Below, one piece after another: positions 9,297 to 18,240 of a stretch of 43,019 bases of DNA. The notes below the pieces were generated by a model. The model had not been told where the DNA came from and searched no databases. It worked only from the letters and a program-made list of their open reading frames with translations. This stretch comes from an uncultured Gammaproteobacteria bacterium. Lineage in GTDB: Bacteria > Pseudomonadota > Gammaproteobacteria > SZUA-229. Location of the stretch: assembly GCA_913065105.1 (NCBI GenBank), contig CAJXZZ010000017.1, positions 1 to 43,019 on the forward strand, in the 5' to 3' direction. The position numbers were made by a program, and so were the translations under genes. Position 1 is the first letter of the stretch. Every line of letters starts with the position of its first letter.

Positions 9297-9479
9297 GTGG
9301 AATCATCATCAACTGAAGTATTTTGGCAGATAGTGTGGACCGTTTTCGCTTTTGTGTTTTTTATTGCTGTTGTCTTTTGGGCGTGGAGTGGCAAACGCAA
9401 GGAAAGTTTCGATAAAGCGGCAAGAATGGCACTTGATGATGATGCGGATTTGACGGATGAACAGCGTCGTGATCCTTAA
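9297..9479 (+). CDS. ccoQ: Cbb3-type oxidase subunit CcoQ
   Basis: This small single-helix protein of 60 residues has its helix at about 8-28, ending in FWAWSGKRKESFDKAARMAL, the usual CcoQ sequence. The tail is acidic. Translation starts at GTG with a GGAG site nine bases upstream. CcoQ stabilises the assembled oxidase, mainly the CcoP association. Confidence 0.93.
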   Translation: MESSSTEVFWQIVWTVFAFVFFIAVVFWAWSGKRKESFDKAARMALDDDADLTDEQRRDP

Positions 9480-9571
9480 AGATTGCGTTTTTAAATTATA
9501 CGAACTTGAATTATATATATTTAATGAACCGAACAGGTTTAAAGAATAAAACAAGGTTATGAGGAATTATT

Positions 9572-10474
9572 ATGTCTGACTTTACCAGCGAATTCTGGAG
9601 TTGGTTTATCATTGCAATCTCAGGTGGCGGCATTGTTTGGCTGTTCTATTTGTTAAGAGGCAATAATAAAGCTGATACTGAACAGGGTGTACCTACAGGA
9701 CATGTGTGGGATGAAGACCTTCAAGAACTAAATAACCCACTACCTCGTTGGTGGTTGTATATGTTCTATTTCACCATCTTCTTTGGTATCGGCTATCTTA
9801 TTCTCTATCCAGGCATGGGGTCTTTCAAAGGTGTACTTGGCTGGTCAGAGATTGGTGAGTATGAGCAGGAAGTCGCTGATGCAGACGCAGAGTTTGGCCC
9901 GTTATTTGCTAAATTTGAGCAAACCCCAATTGCTGAACTTGCCGGCGATACTGCAGCGATGAATGCGGGAGAACGTTTATTCGTTAACTATTGTGCTGTC
10001 TGTCATGGCTCTGACGCACGTGGAGCCGCTGGTTTTCCTAACCTTCGCGATAACGACTGGTTATATGGTGGTGCACCTGAGCAGATCGAAGCATCAATCA
10101 TGCAGGGACGAAATGGCGCTATGCCAGCGTGGGAGGCTCCACTTGGTGGTTCTGAAGGCGTTGACCAGGTTGCTAACTATGTGATGAGTATTGCCGGACG
10201 TGACGTTGATGATGATTTAGCGGCTGCTGGTAAAACAAAATTTGATATGTTCTGTGTTGGTTGTCATATGCCTGATGGTACTGGTAATCAGGCTTTGGGT
10301 GCTCCCGATCTGACGAATAATATCTGGTTATACGGTGGCTCGCCTCGTACGATTAAAGAGTCTATTGCAAAAGGCCGTGCGGGCAGAATGCCGGCTCATA
10401 GTGAGTTTCTGGGTAAGGCTAAATCACATATTCTTGCAGCCTATGTTTATAGTTTGTCTCACGAATCTGACTAA
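9572..10474 (+). CDS. ccoP: Cbb3-type oxidase dihaem subunit III
   Basis: This dihaem cytochrome c of 300 residues is the entry point for electrons into the oxidase. Two membrane helices (about 9-28 and 60-81) mark the long two-helix form. Haem sites are CAVCH at 141-145 and CVGCH at 228-232, each followed by the G-A-P/P-N-L and M-P distal-ligand segments. It is the last oxidase subunit gene, 92 bases after ccoQ, with a clear AGGAA-type ribosome site. Confidence 0.97.
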   Translation: MSDFTSEFWSWFIIAISGGGIVWLFYLLRGNNKADTEQGVPTGHVWDEDLQELNNPLPRWWLYMFYFTIFFGIGYLILYPGMGSFKGVLGWSEIGEYEQEVADADAEFGPLFAKFEQTPIAELAGDTAAMNAGERLFVNYCAVCHGSDARGAAGFPNLRDNDWLYGGAPEQIEASIMQGRNGAMPAWEAPLGGSEGVDQVANYVMSIAGRDVDDDLAAAGKTKFDMFCVGCHMPDGTGNQALGAPDLTNNIWLYGGSPRTIKESIAKGRAGRMPAHSEFLGKAKSHILAAYVYSLSHESD

Positions 10475-10520
10475 GTATAGGAACGTATACATAACTGTAA
10501 TTGATGTGTAGTATGAATTA

Positions 10521-10796
10521 ATGGATGCAATACCTTTAATACAACGTGTGGTAGCAATTTTATGGCCGTCTTTTATTACGGCCGGAATTGCAACCGTATT
10601 GTTTACTACTGCATTTGATCCGGCGGTTACTTTTATTGACTATGATATTAGTCGATTGGGTAGCTATTCAATCTGTTTTTTTCTATTCTGGTTTTTCGGG
10701 GCTATTACAGCTGCGGCGACCTGCTATTTTTTAAAACCTTGTCAAGCTATAAACAAAGCTAGAAAGGCGGCGGCTGAAAAAGTGAGCGGCAGTTAA
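10521..10796 (+). CDS. Small two-helix membrane protein in the cbb3 cluster
   Basis: This 91-residue protein has two hydrophobic helices (about 12-32 and 51-71) separated by a short loop, and a basic C-terminal tail. I do not recognise a named family. Its place between ccoP and ccoG, on the same strand with 46 bases after ccoP, suggests a role with the oxidase or its assembly. No cofactor motif is present beyond two scattered cysteines. Confidence 0.75.
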   Translation: MDAIPLIQRVVAILWPSFITAGIATVLFTTAFDPAVTFIDYDISRLGSYSICFFLFWFFGAITAAATCYFLKPCQAINKARKAAAEKVSGS

Positions 10797-10852
10797 ATAA
10801 TAGAAGTTCAGTAATATAACTGCGCGTTAAATACATACACAGAGCATTTTAG

Positions 10853-10876
10853 AAACACATGTTTTTTTATGTGTTT
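10853..10876 (+). terminator. Weak stem-loop between the 91-residue gene and ccoG
   Basis: AAACACAT (10853-10860) pairs with ATGTGTTT (10869-10876) around a T-rich loop, followed by TTAAG. It could attenuate transcription between the oxidase genes and the ccoG-ccoH pair. The stem is AT-rich and the downstream T-run is short, so termination would be partial. Confidence 0.35.
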
Positions 10877-10918
10877 TAAGCGTAGCTACAAATAACAGTA
10901 TTAGGTAATAAACTAATA

Positions 10919-12346
10919 ATGGTTGATAACGAATCCAAAGCGAATAACCAGGTCAGTGATGTCAAAGTAAGTGACGACGTAGAACAGTCGCTTTATGCAA
11001 AACGTCAAAAGATCTATCCTCGTGAAGTCCATGGTCTATTCGCTGCGTTACGTGCCATGGGTGTGGCAACTCTGCTAGGTCTGTATTATATCGTTCCATG
11101 GCTGCAATGGGATGAACGTCAGGCGGTTCTATTTGATTTGCCGGAACGAAAATTCTATATCCTTAATATGGTGTTTTGGCCACAGGATTTCTTTTACCTC
11201 GCTTTATTGTTAATTGTTGCAGCACTGGGGTTATTTTTTGTTACTGCGCTCGCTGGGCGAGTATGGTGTGGTTTCGCTTGCCCGCAGACTGTCTGGACTG
11301 AAGCTTTTTTATGGATAGAACGAAAAGTAGAAGGCTCACGTCCGCAACAGATGAAGCTGGATAAACAGCCAAGCTCTTTTCGTAAGATCAGAATTAAAAC
11401 CACTAAACATGTTATCTGGCTGGCCTTCTCCATTTTTACAGGACTGACTTTTGTTGGTTATTTCTCACCACTGCGTGAACTAGCGGTAGATTTTCTTACT
11501 TTTAATATCGGCCCCTGGGAAACGTTCTGGATTTACTTTTATGCTTTGGCAACTTACGGAAATGCCGGCTGGTTGCGAGAACAGGTGTGTCTTTATATGT
11601 GCCCCTATGCGCGTTTTCAAAGCGCGATGTTTGATTCGGACACAATGATTATCTCGTTTGATGAATCACGTGGTTTACCTAAAGGCCCAAGGAAGAAAAC
11701 AGTCGATAAAACAGTAGCTGGTTTAGGTGATTGTATCGACTGCACCATCTGTGTACAGGTTTGTCCGACAGGTATCGATATTCGTGACGGTCTACAGTAT
11801 CAGTGTATTGGTTGTGCCGCCTGTATCGACGCCTGCGACGATGTGATGGACAAAATGGGTTACGAGAAAGGTCTAATTCGATATACCACAGAAAACACGT
11901 TGCAGGGCAAGCAGACACATGTCATACGTCCTCGTATGATCGTTTATGCATTGATATTAATCGGTATAACCATCGGTACTTTTTATTCTATTTTGACGCG
12001 CTCACCAATCGGCATGGATGTGATACGTGATCGTAACAGCTTATATCGCGAAACCAGTGAAGGTTTGATTGAGAATGTTTATATCATCAAGCTATTGAAC
12101 ATGGATAAGCAGGATCACAGTTATACATTAACTGCAGAGGGAATAGACGAACTAATTCTTAAGAAAGACGCGACAGAGATAGTAGTGAAAAGTGGTGAGG
12201 TTGTTGAACTGCCAGTGCGCGTGCAGGTTGATGCTTATAATCTTAAACAACGCAGTAATGAAATTACATTTACCTTGAGCACGATAGGGTATGATGAATT
12301 AAGCGTCGTCGAGGAAGCTCGGTTCCTGGGGCCAAAATTTAAATAA
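10919..12346 (+). CDS. ccoG: Cbb3 oxidase accessory protein CcoG (FixG/RdxA)
   Basis: This is a membrane-bound iron-sulfur protein of 475 residues, thought to reduce copper during CcoN maturation. About five membrane helices surround the CGFACPQTVW motif (C117, C121) and the LYMCPYARF segment. Two ferredoxin-like [4Fe-4S] sites are seen at C272/C275/C278/C282 and C296/C299/C302/C306. The C-terminal 130 residues form the periplasmic beta domain typical of FixG. The gene is followed after 17 bases by ccoH. Confidence 0.96.
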   Translation: MVDNESKANNQVSDVKVSDDVEQSLYAKRQKIYPREVHGLFAALRAMGVATLLGLYYIVPWLQWDERQAVLFDLPERKFYILNMVFWPQDFFYLALLLIVAALGLFFVTALAGRVWCGFACPQTVWTEAFLWIERKVEGSRPQQMKLDKQPSSFRKIRIKTTKHVIWLAFSIFTGLTFVGYFSPLRELAVDFLTFNIGPWETFWIYFYALATYGNAGWLREQVCLYMCPYARFQSAMFDSDTMIISFDESRGLPKGPRKKTVDKTVAGLGDCIDCTICVQVCPTGIDIRDGLQYQCIGCAACIDACDDVMDKMGYEKGLIRYTTENTLQGKQTHVIRPRMIVYALILIGITIGTFYSILTRSPIGMDVIRDRNSLYRETSEGLIENVYIIKLLNMDKQDHSYTLTAEGIDELILKKDATEIVVKSGEVVELPVRVQVDAYNLKQRSNEITFTLSTIGYDELSVVEEARFLGPKFK

Positions 12347-12363
12347 TTATTATTCACCTAACT

Positions 12364-12897
12364 ATGCAAAATATTATGCAGTCTACTGATAAAAATAAAC
12401 CCTGGCACAGTTATCCATTGGTGTGGATGATGATTGCTATACCGTTTTCCGCCGTTATTATGGGTGTGGTGATGATCTGGCTGGCGGTGGATACCGATGA
12501 TGGACTGGTGGCAGATGATTATTACAAGCAGGGACTGGAAATAAATCGTGTGCTCAGCCGCGATAAAAAAGCGGCCGAGCTGGGTTTGAGCGCAATTATT
12601 GAATTTGATAACAGCGCAAGAATTATCAGGATGCAGTTCGATAAAGGTTCTCTTGAAACGTTCCCCAACAGTCTGCCGTTACGTCTGCAACACGCGACGC
12701 GTGAAAATAGTGATATAACCGTATTGTTAGATCACGGTATAGCTAATCAGTATATCGGTCATGTAAAACAGTCGATAAGTGAAGGTATCTGGTATTTTGA
12801 AGTTGCTGATAATAGCGAGATCGATTCAGACTGGAAACTTAATGCACGTAGTCACGTGCGCTCTAACAATGTTATTCATCTGCAAAGCGATCAGTAG
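12364..12897 (+). CDS. ccoH: Cbb3 oxidase assembly protein CcoH (FixH)
   Basis: FixH-family protein of 177 residues with one membrane helix (about 20-42) and the hallmark D-D-Y-Y-K-Q-G-L-E-I-N just after it. The rest is a periplasmic beta domain. CcoH is needed for late assembly and stability of the oxidase. The start may be the first ATG or one four codons later; neither has a strong ribosome site, so coupling to ccoG translation is likely. Confidence 0.93.
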   Translation: MQNIMQSTDKNKPWHSYPLVWMMIAIPFSAVIMGVVMIWLAVDTDDGLVADDYYKQGLEINRVLSRDKKAAELGLSAIIEFDNSARIIRMQFDKGSLETFPNSLPLRLQHATRENSDITVLLDHGIANQYIGHVKQSISEGIWYFEVADNSEIDSDWKLNARSHVRSNNVIHLQSDQ

Positions 12898-12944
12898 TCT
12901 TTACCTTCGTATCGCTAAATAAGTCCTGCGAATCAGATATTTCC

Positions 12945-12961
12945 CACAGACAGATTCTGTG
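12945..12961. terminator. Small hairpin between convergent ccoH and GGDEF genes
   Basis: CACAGA and TCTGTG form a six-pair stem with a five-base loop in the 81-base gap between two converging genes. There is no clear T-run on either side, so a role as a shared terminator is only suggested by position. Confidence 0.3.
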
Positions 12962-12978
12962 TGATATGCAGTGTTAAA

Positions 12979-14088
12979 TCAATTCGCCATTTTTTTAATA
13001 ACAACCTGATTCCTGCCAGTCTGTTTTGCCTGGTATAAAGCTTCATCTGCTTTGCCGAGCAACATTTTATCGAGGTGTTGCTGTTCTATTTCGCTTGTGT
13101 CAATGTGATATTTTAATTGACTTAATGATGCAAGACCGATAGATACAGTAGTGCCTAATGTATGATCGTTGATGATAAGCTTTTGTTGTTCTACCTGGCT
13201 GCGAATGCGCTCAGCAACTTCATGGGCAATCTGTATGCCTGTATCGGGTAATATAACGGCAAATTCTTCACCACCATAACGTGCGACGATATCACTGGAG
13301 CGAACTTGCTCACGCATTAATGCGACCAGCCTGACCAGAACGACATCGCCTACCTGATGACCATAAGTATCATTTATTTTTTTGAAATAATCGATATCAA
13401 TGAATAAGCAGACCAGGTCTGTTTTGTTGCGTATGCATCGGTCTATCTCGTGTTTTAAACGCTCGTCAAAATAGCGACGATTATAGGCATTGGTCAAGCC
13501 ATCTTGATAACCAATCTCCAGTGTACGTTGACGATTGATGCAGTTTTCAATAGATATGGCAATCATTGCGGCAAGTTTACGCAGGAAGGTTGTACCATCA
13601 CTTTTGTTATAGCGTTCTAGATCTTTACTCAGCAATAATTGGATGCCAATAATTTCATTACCGCGCTTCAATGGTAACAGTGCGGCAGACTGGTATTTAT
13701 TGTCGTCTTTAAAACCGATTAACCAGTCGTATTTGGTCAAAATACGTGTACCAAGGACGGGGCGGTCAGGTACGTCAGAAATAAGAAGATTGCTGGTTTC
13801 GGTATCAATAAAGCTTAACCCCGGAAAGCTGTTCTGATAACTCTCGGTGAGTAATCTTTCAACTTCATGAAAGCGGTCGACCAGACATAGCCTGATTTCA
13901 TCGATACGAAATTGTTTTTGCTTGTTTAGCAGTAGCTCGAATAGTTCCTTTGGCCCCTGGGCGGCGACTACAGATAGCGTAAATTCATCAAACGATGTTT
14001 GTGTTTGCTCATTACGCCGTGCCTGCTGAAGCAGTCGCTCCAGTTTTTCCCTTAGTTGTTTATTTTCTTCGAGGCGATTCTCTTCCAT
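12979..14088 (-). CDS. Diguanylate cyclase with GAF/DUF484-like sensor region
   Basis: This soluble protein of 369 residues should make cyclic di-GMP from two GTP. Residues 1-30 are a charged helical start, about 35-190 resemble a GAF or DUF484-like sensor domain, and 195-365 are a GGDEF domain. The active site is GGEEF at 272-276, preceded five residues earlier by RSSD (263-266), a product-inhibition I-site. The metal-site D in the FIDIDYFKKIND segment is present. No membrane helix or EAL domain is seen. It sits 66 bases upstream of nothing co-oriented but downstream of purH, in the interval where purD would normally follow purH. Confidence 0.92.
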   Translation of the reverse strand: MEENRLEENKQLREKLERLLQQARRNEQTQTSFDEFTLSVVAAQGPKELFELLLNKQKQFRIDEIRLCLVDRFHEVERLLTESYQNSFPGLSFIDTETSNLLISDVPDRPVLGTRILTKYDWLIGFKDDNKYQSAALLPLKRGNEIIGIQLLLSKDLERYNKSDGTTFLRKLAAMIAISIENCINRQRTLEIGYQDGLTNAYNRRYFDERLKHEIDRCIRNKTDLVCLFIDIDYFKKINDTYGHQVGDVVLVRLVALMREQVRSSDIVARYGGEEFAVILPDTGIQIAHEVAERIRSQVEQQKLIINDHTLGTTVSIGLASLSQLKYHIDTSEIEQQHLDKMLLGKADEALYQAKQTGRNQVVIKKMAN

Positions 14089-14154
14089 GAGGTTATTTAT
14101 AACATAATAGTTAGGTAAACTGTGTGGGTTTATTCACTAATGTAAGGTTGATAT

Positions 14155-15726
14155 CTAGTGTTTGAAATGGCGCATACCAGTAAATATCATGGCCATACCA
14201 AACTCGTTGGCAGCGGCGATAACTTCATCATCACGCATTGATCCCCCGGGTTGTATAACAGCAACAATGCCTGCCTCGTGGGCAGCGTCTATGCCATCAC
14301 GGAAGGGGAAAAATGCGTCCGATGCCATAACAGAGCCAGGGACTTCCAGACTGGCGTGTTCGGCTTTGATGCCAGCGATACGTGCACTGTTGATGCGGCT
14401 CATCTGACCAGCACCAACGCCGATGGTCATGTTGTTTTTAGCATAAACAATGGCATTGGATTTTACGAACTTGGCTACTTTCCAGCTGAATAATAAGTCG
14501 TTCATTTCCTGTTCAGAGGGTTGATGTTGACTGACTACCTTCATTTCGTTGAGTAATAGCAGGTCGGCATCCTGTACCAGCAAACCGCCATTGACACGTT
14601 TATAGTCGAGACGCGGGCTAGTGCCCTGCCATTGTCCACATTCAAGCAGGCGGATGTTTTTCTTTTCAGCGACGGCTTCGATGGCGTCACTGCTGATACT
14701 TGGTGCGATGATTACTTCAACAAACTGGCGCTCAATAATCGCTTTTGCGGTTTCTTCATCAAGTTCACGGTTGAAAGCGATGATGCCGCCAAATGCTGAT
14801 TCAGGATCAGTGCTATAGGCCTTGTTATAGGCATCCAGAATGTTGTTGCTGACAGAAACACCACAGGGATTAGCATGTTTTACGATCACACAGCAGGGTT
14901 CATCAAACTGTTTAACACATTCCAGTGCAGCATCAGTATCGCCAATGTTGTTATACGATAGTTCCTTACCCTGCAGTTGTTTTGCCGTGACAATACAGGC
15001 TTCTGTCGGATTTTTTTCTGTATAAAAGGCGGCTTGTTGGTGCGGGTTTTCACCGTAACGCATTTCCTGCACTTTGGTAAACTGCAGGTTAATGGTGCGT
15101 GGCAGTTCATCCATAGAACCGTCCTGTTTTACTCTGCCAAGATAATTGGCGATCATGCCATCGTAATTAGACGTGTGCTCAAAGGCTTTAACTGCAAGAT
15201 CGAAACGTGTGGCATCGCTGACTATACCTTCGTTGGCATGTAGTTCTTCCAGTACACGTTGATAATCTTCTGGATCAACAATGATGCTGACATAAGCATG
15301 ATTTTTAGCGGTGGCTCGAACCATCGCTGGGCCGCCGATATCAATATTTTCGATGGCATCATCTAATGAACAATTTTCTTTGGCTACCGTTGCCTCAAAA
15401 GGGTAGAGGTTGACCACCACTAGATCAATGGGAGCGATATCATTGTCTTTCATCACGTCGTCGTCGATACCGCGTCGACCTAAAATGCCACCATGAATTT
15501 TTGGATGCAGGGTTTTAACGCGACCATCCATGATTTCCGGGAAACCAGTGTGCTTGGATACTTCCATTACAGGAATCATATTATCGATAAGCAGTTTGGC
15601 TGTACCGCCGGTAGAAAGAATTTCCACGCCCTGAGCGTGCAATGTCCTGGCGAATTCGATGATACCGTTTTTATCGGAAACACTGATGAGTGCGCGTCGT
15701 ACAGGACGTTGAATAGCGTCGGTCAT
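14155..15726 (-). CDS. purH: Bifunctional AICAR transformylase / IMP cyclohydrolase
   Basis: PurH carries out the last two steps of IMP synthesis in the cytoplasm. The 523 residues are full length. The N-terminal IMP cyclohydrolase domain (about 1-200) includes [10 protein letters not shown] and the HPKIHGGIL segment. The C-terminal transformylase domain includes the catalytic K-H-A-N-P-C-G-V motif and the ending F-T-G-M-R-H-F-K-H. Upstream on the same strand are fis and dusB, as is common in this class. Downstream comes a GGDEF gene and then the cbb3 cluster instead of the usual purD. Confidence 0.97.
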   Translation of the reverse strand: MTDAIQRPVRRALISVSDKNGIIEFARTLHAQGVEILSTGGTAKLLIDNMIPVMEVSKHTGFPEIMDGRVKTLHPKIHGGILGRRGIDDDVMKDNDIAPIDLVVVNLYPFEATVAKENCSLDDAIENIDIGGPAMVRATAKNHAYVSIIVDPEDYQRVLEELHANEGIVSDATRFDLAVKAFEHTSNYDGMIANYLGRVKQDGSMDELPRTINLQFTKVQEMRYGENPHQQAAFYTEKNPTEACIVTAKQLQGKELSYNNIGDTDAALECVKQFDEPCCVIVKHANPCGVSVSNNILDAYNKAYSTDPESAFGGIIAFNRELDEETAKAIIERQFVEVIIAPSISSDAIEAVAEKKNIRLLECGQWQGTSPRLDYKRVNGGLLVQDADLLLLNEMKVVSQHQPSEQEMNDLLFSWKVAKFVKSNAIVYAKNNMTIGVGAGQMSRINSARIAGIKAEHASLEVPGSVMASDAFFPFRDGIDAAHEAGIVAVIQPGGSMRDDEVIAAANEFGMAMIFTGMRHFKH

Positions 15727-15822
15727 AAGTCAGCCCTTAGAGGAATTTTTTGAAGGGGCGAATTATAACTTAGACTAGTGTTTAGTGTCACTTTCGTAAT
15801 GTTATAGCTTGTAAATAGATGA

Positions 15823-15907
15823 TTCACCGTGGAGACGCAGAGTTACTATGATTGTGCCTACGGCGCTGTAAACCTATGAAGTTACTACTCTGCGTCTTAG
15901 CGGTGAA
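15823..15907. repeat. Imperfect inverted repeat between fis and purH
   Basis: The 20-base arms at 15823-15842 and 15888-15907 match at 17 of 20 positions when one is reversed. Their shared core is TTCACCG, three variable bases, then AGACGCAGAG. The 45-base centre shows further weak symmetry around GTTACTA. The arms look like the short palindromic intergenic repeats (REP or MITE type) common in gammaproteobacteria. A role as an mRNA stability element or terminator before purH is possible. Confidence 0.7.
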
Positions 15908-15919
15908 TTTTTTAAGTTA

Positions 15920-16219
15920 TTATTTATGCAAATTATAGCTGCGTAATTTTTTTCGTAATGTTCCGCGATTCAAGCCAAGCAGTTCGGCAGCACGTGACTG
16001 GTTGCCCTTGGTGTGTTCCAGGATAGCTTCAAACAGAGGTTGCTCTATTTGCCTGAGTACCAGCTCATACATGTTGCTTGGCTGGGTGCCATCTAATTCG
16101 TACAGATAACGACGGATTGAATGCTTTACGGCATGACTTAGCTGTGAGATTTCCTCCGTCTTTCGCGTGCTATCGTCATTAGTGCTGATGGGGTTTTGAT
16201 CTGGGTTTTGTGCATTCAT
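15920..16219 (-). CDS. fis: Nucleoid-associated DNA-binding protein Fis
   Basis: This protein has 99 residues. The C-terminal helix-turn-helix (about 72-96) reads G-N-Q-S-R-A-A-E-L-L-G-L-N-R-G-T-L-R-K-K-L, the Fis signature. Fis bends DNA and regulates growth-related genes, including ribosomal RNA operons. Its start overlaps the end of dusB by four bases, the conserved dusB-fis arrangement. Confidence 0.96.
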   Translation of the reverse strand: MNAQNPDQNPISTNDDSTRKTEEISQLSHAVKHSIRRYLYELDGTQPSNMYELVLRQIEQPLFEAILEHTKGNQSRAAELLGLNRGTLRKKLRSYNLHK

Positions 16220-17211
16220 GCGGCTAAAGTGGGCTGCTGTAAGTTAAAAAATTCAGTAATCAGTTTGATCTGAGTGTTGGCACCATCAACCTGATTTATA
16301 TGTTTTCTAAACGATTCGGTTACTTGTCTATCTTTAATATAGCGGTCTTTAATATACCACCCGATGTGTTTGCGTGCGATACGAACGCCCGATAATTCAC
16401 CATAAAGTTGATATAAATTGTGTAGATGTTCAGTTAACACCAAACAAACCTCTTCATTTTCTGGAGGAGTAAGGAGTCTGTTCGTTGCCAGGTAATGTTT
16501 TATTTGTTTGAAAATCCATGGGTTGCCCTGTGCTGCGCGGCCGATCATAAGTCCATCCGCTGCGGTGTATTCAAGAACTGCTTTGGCTTTTTCCGGGCTA
16601 GTGATGTCGCCATTGGCAATGACTGGAATAGAGACTGCTGATTTTACAGCTGCAATGGTTTCATATTCTGCTTCACCCCTGTATGCATCGGCACGCGTTC
16701 TACCGTGGACAGAAAGCGACTGGATGCCGCAGTCTTCGGCAATTTTAGCAATGTTCAGGGCATTTTTGCTTTGCGCATCCCAACCGGTACGAATTTTTAA
16801 GGTAACCGGAACCTCTACGGCAGCAACAACAGAAGAAAGAATGTCGGCAACCAGGGGTTCATTTTTTAGCAGGGCAGAACCCGCCTGTACATTACAGATT
16901 TTTTTAGCCGGGCAGCCCATGTTGATATCAATTATCTGGGCGCCATGTTTTACATTAAATCGTGCTGCTTCAGCCAGTTTTAGTGGGTCAGTGCCGGCGA
17001 TCTGTACACTGCGAATGCCCTGTTCACCTTCATGGTTCAGACGTAGCTGCGTTTTTCTGGTCTTCCACAGCCGCTTTTCGGACGTGATCATTTCAGATAC
17101 GCACAGATCAGCACCCAGTTGGTAGCACAGTTTTCTGAAAGGACTATCGGTAACACCGGCCATCGGTGCCAGAATTACAGGGCTGTTAAATGTGTGTTTG
17201 CCAATATTCAT
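16216..17211 (-). CDS. dusB: tRNA-dihydrouridine synthase B
   Basis: This FMN-dependent enzyme reduces uridines in the D-loop of tRNA. The 331 residues form a TIM barrel starting with L-A-P-M-A-G-V-T-D-S-P-F-R. The catalytic Cys lies in the M-G-C-P-A-K-K segment near residue 100, and the Dus signature N-G-D-I-T follows at about 200. A C-terminal helical domain is present. It is translationally coupled to fis. Confidence 0.96.
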   Translation of the reverse strand: MNIGKHTFNSPVILAPMAGVTDSPFRKLCYQLGADLCVSEMITSEKRLWKTRKTQLRLNHEGEQGIRSVQIAGTDPLKLAEAARFNVKHGAQIIDINMGCPAKKICNVQAGSALLKNEPLVADILSSVVAAVEVPVTLKIRTGWDAQSKNALNIAKIAEDCGIQSLSVHGRTRADAYRGEAEYETIAAVKSAVSIPVIANGDITSPEKAKAVLEYTAADGLMIGRAAQGNPWIFKQIKHYLATNRLLTPPENEEVCLVLTEHLHNLYQLYGELSGVRIARKHIGWYIKDRYIKDRQVTESFRKHINQVDGANTQIKLITEFFNLQQPTLAA

Positions 17212-17280
17212 CAGGTGCGTAGTTTGACAGGTTCGAATAATTTGTAAAAGAGCTACTAATTATGTATTTGTAAGCAGTGA

Positions 17281-18216
17281 TTATAAAAAATTAAATTCGT
17301 AGGTCATGGCCTGTTTACCGGGGTCCTGAATTTCAAGAGTGATAGCGGTGCTGGCGTCTGGTTGTAGTAATTGTCGTTGCTTTGTTTCGGTTTGAAAGTC
17401 TTCGATGGATAAATAATCATCTGGAAGAAAACGTCTCGCGGCAATTGTGTCACCTCGGATATCGGAAAAATCTATTTGCAGAACAGGGTAAGGCTGAGCA
17501 AATTCGGCATTGTTTTTCATGGTGATATCTACTATCAGAGCATTTTTTTCATTTGGATGAGAGTAAACATTGCGGGTAATTAACTCCATTTTTGAAGCGT
17601 CACGAAGAGAAATGTTTTCACATTCAAGCTGCTTACAAATAGTAGTTATTAGCGTTTGAAATTCAGCTGTTTGACTAAATTCATCACGATTGAACCAGAG
17701 GTATTCGATGAATAAGGTTGCCGTTAATAACAGTATACCAACACTCCATAGTATGGTTGCAATAACGGAATTAGACCTGTCTGAGGGGTTTTCACGGAAT
17801 TGCTCAGGTACGACATGCGGCAATGATTCATTAATCGTCTCATCAAAGAAATCAAATGCATCTTTGCGTGATTCATCAGTAGCCGGTGTTTCGTTGAAGT
17901 TGATATGTTCATCGTCAAGCTGAATTTCAAGGTATTCGTTCGTCTCGATGTTACTATTGTTCGAATCGTTAAAATCGGTTTCTTGAGTTTCAGCGTCTAT
18001 AACTGCGCTGTCATCTACCTCAGATGAACCGTTGTCTGGTTCATTCTCTGATATTTTCTCATCGAGTAAAGAGTGTTGACGTTCGTTTTGGCTGGCGACT
18101 TCGAAGGCGTTAAAAACTTCATTACAGACACCGCAACGTACGAAACCATCGGCAATATTTATCTGTACTTCAGTTACTCTGAATCGGGTATCGCAATGTG
18201 GGCAATGTGTCTGCAT
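17281..18216 (-). CDS. DUF3426 protein with MJ0042-type zinc finger
   Basis: This 311-residue protein starts with a zinc-ribbon of the MJ0042 type (CPHCDTRF at residues 5-12 and RCGVCNEVF at about 27-35). An acidic low-complexity stretch (about 50-130) follows, then one membrane helix (about 152-175), then a C-terminal beta domain of the DUF3426 type. The family usually lies upstream of dusB in gammaproteobacteria, as here. Its function is not known. The N-terminus would be cytoplasmic and the C-terminus periplasmic. Confidence 0.9.
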   Translation of the reverse strand: MQTHCPHCDTRFRVTEVQINIADGFVRCGVCNEVFNAFEVASQNERQHSLLDEKISENEPDNGSSEVDDSAVIDAETQETDFNDSNNSNIETNEYLEIQLDDEHINFNETPATDESRKDAFDFFDETINESLPHVVPEQFRENPSDRSNSVIATILWSVGILLLTATLFIEYLWFNRDEFSQTAEFQTLITTICKQLECENISLRDASKMELITRNVYSHPNEKNALIVDITMKNNAEFAQPYPVLQIDFSDIRGDTIAARRFLPDDYLSIEDFQTETKQRQLLQPDASTAITLEIQDPGKQAMTYEFNFL

Positions 18217-18240
18217 AAAAAATTGATCGATATTTTGTGA

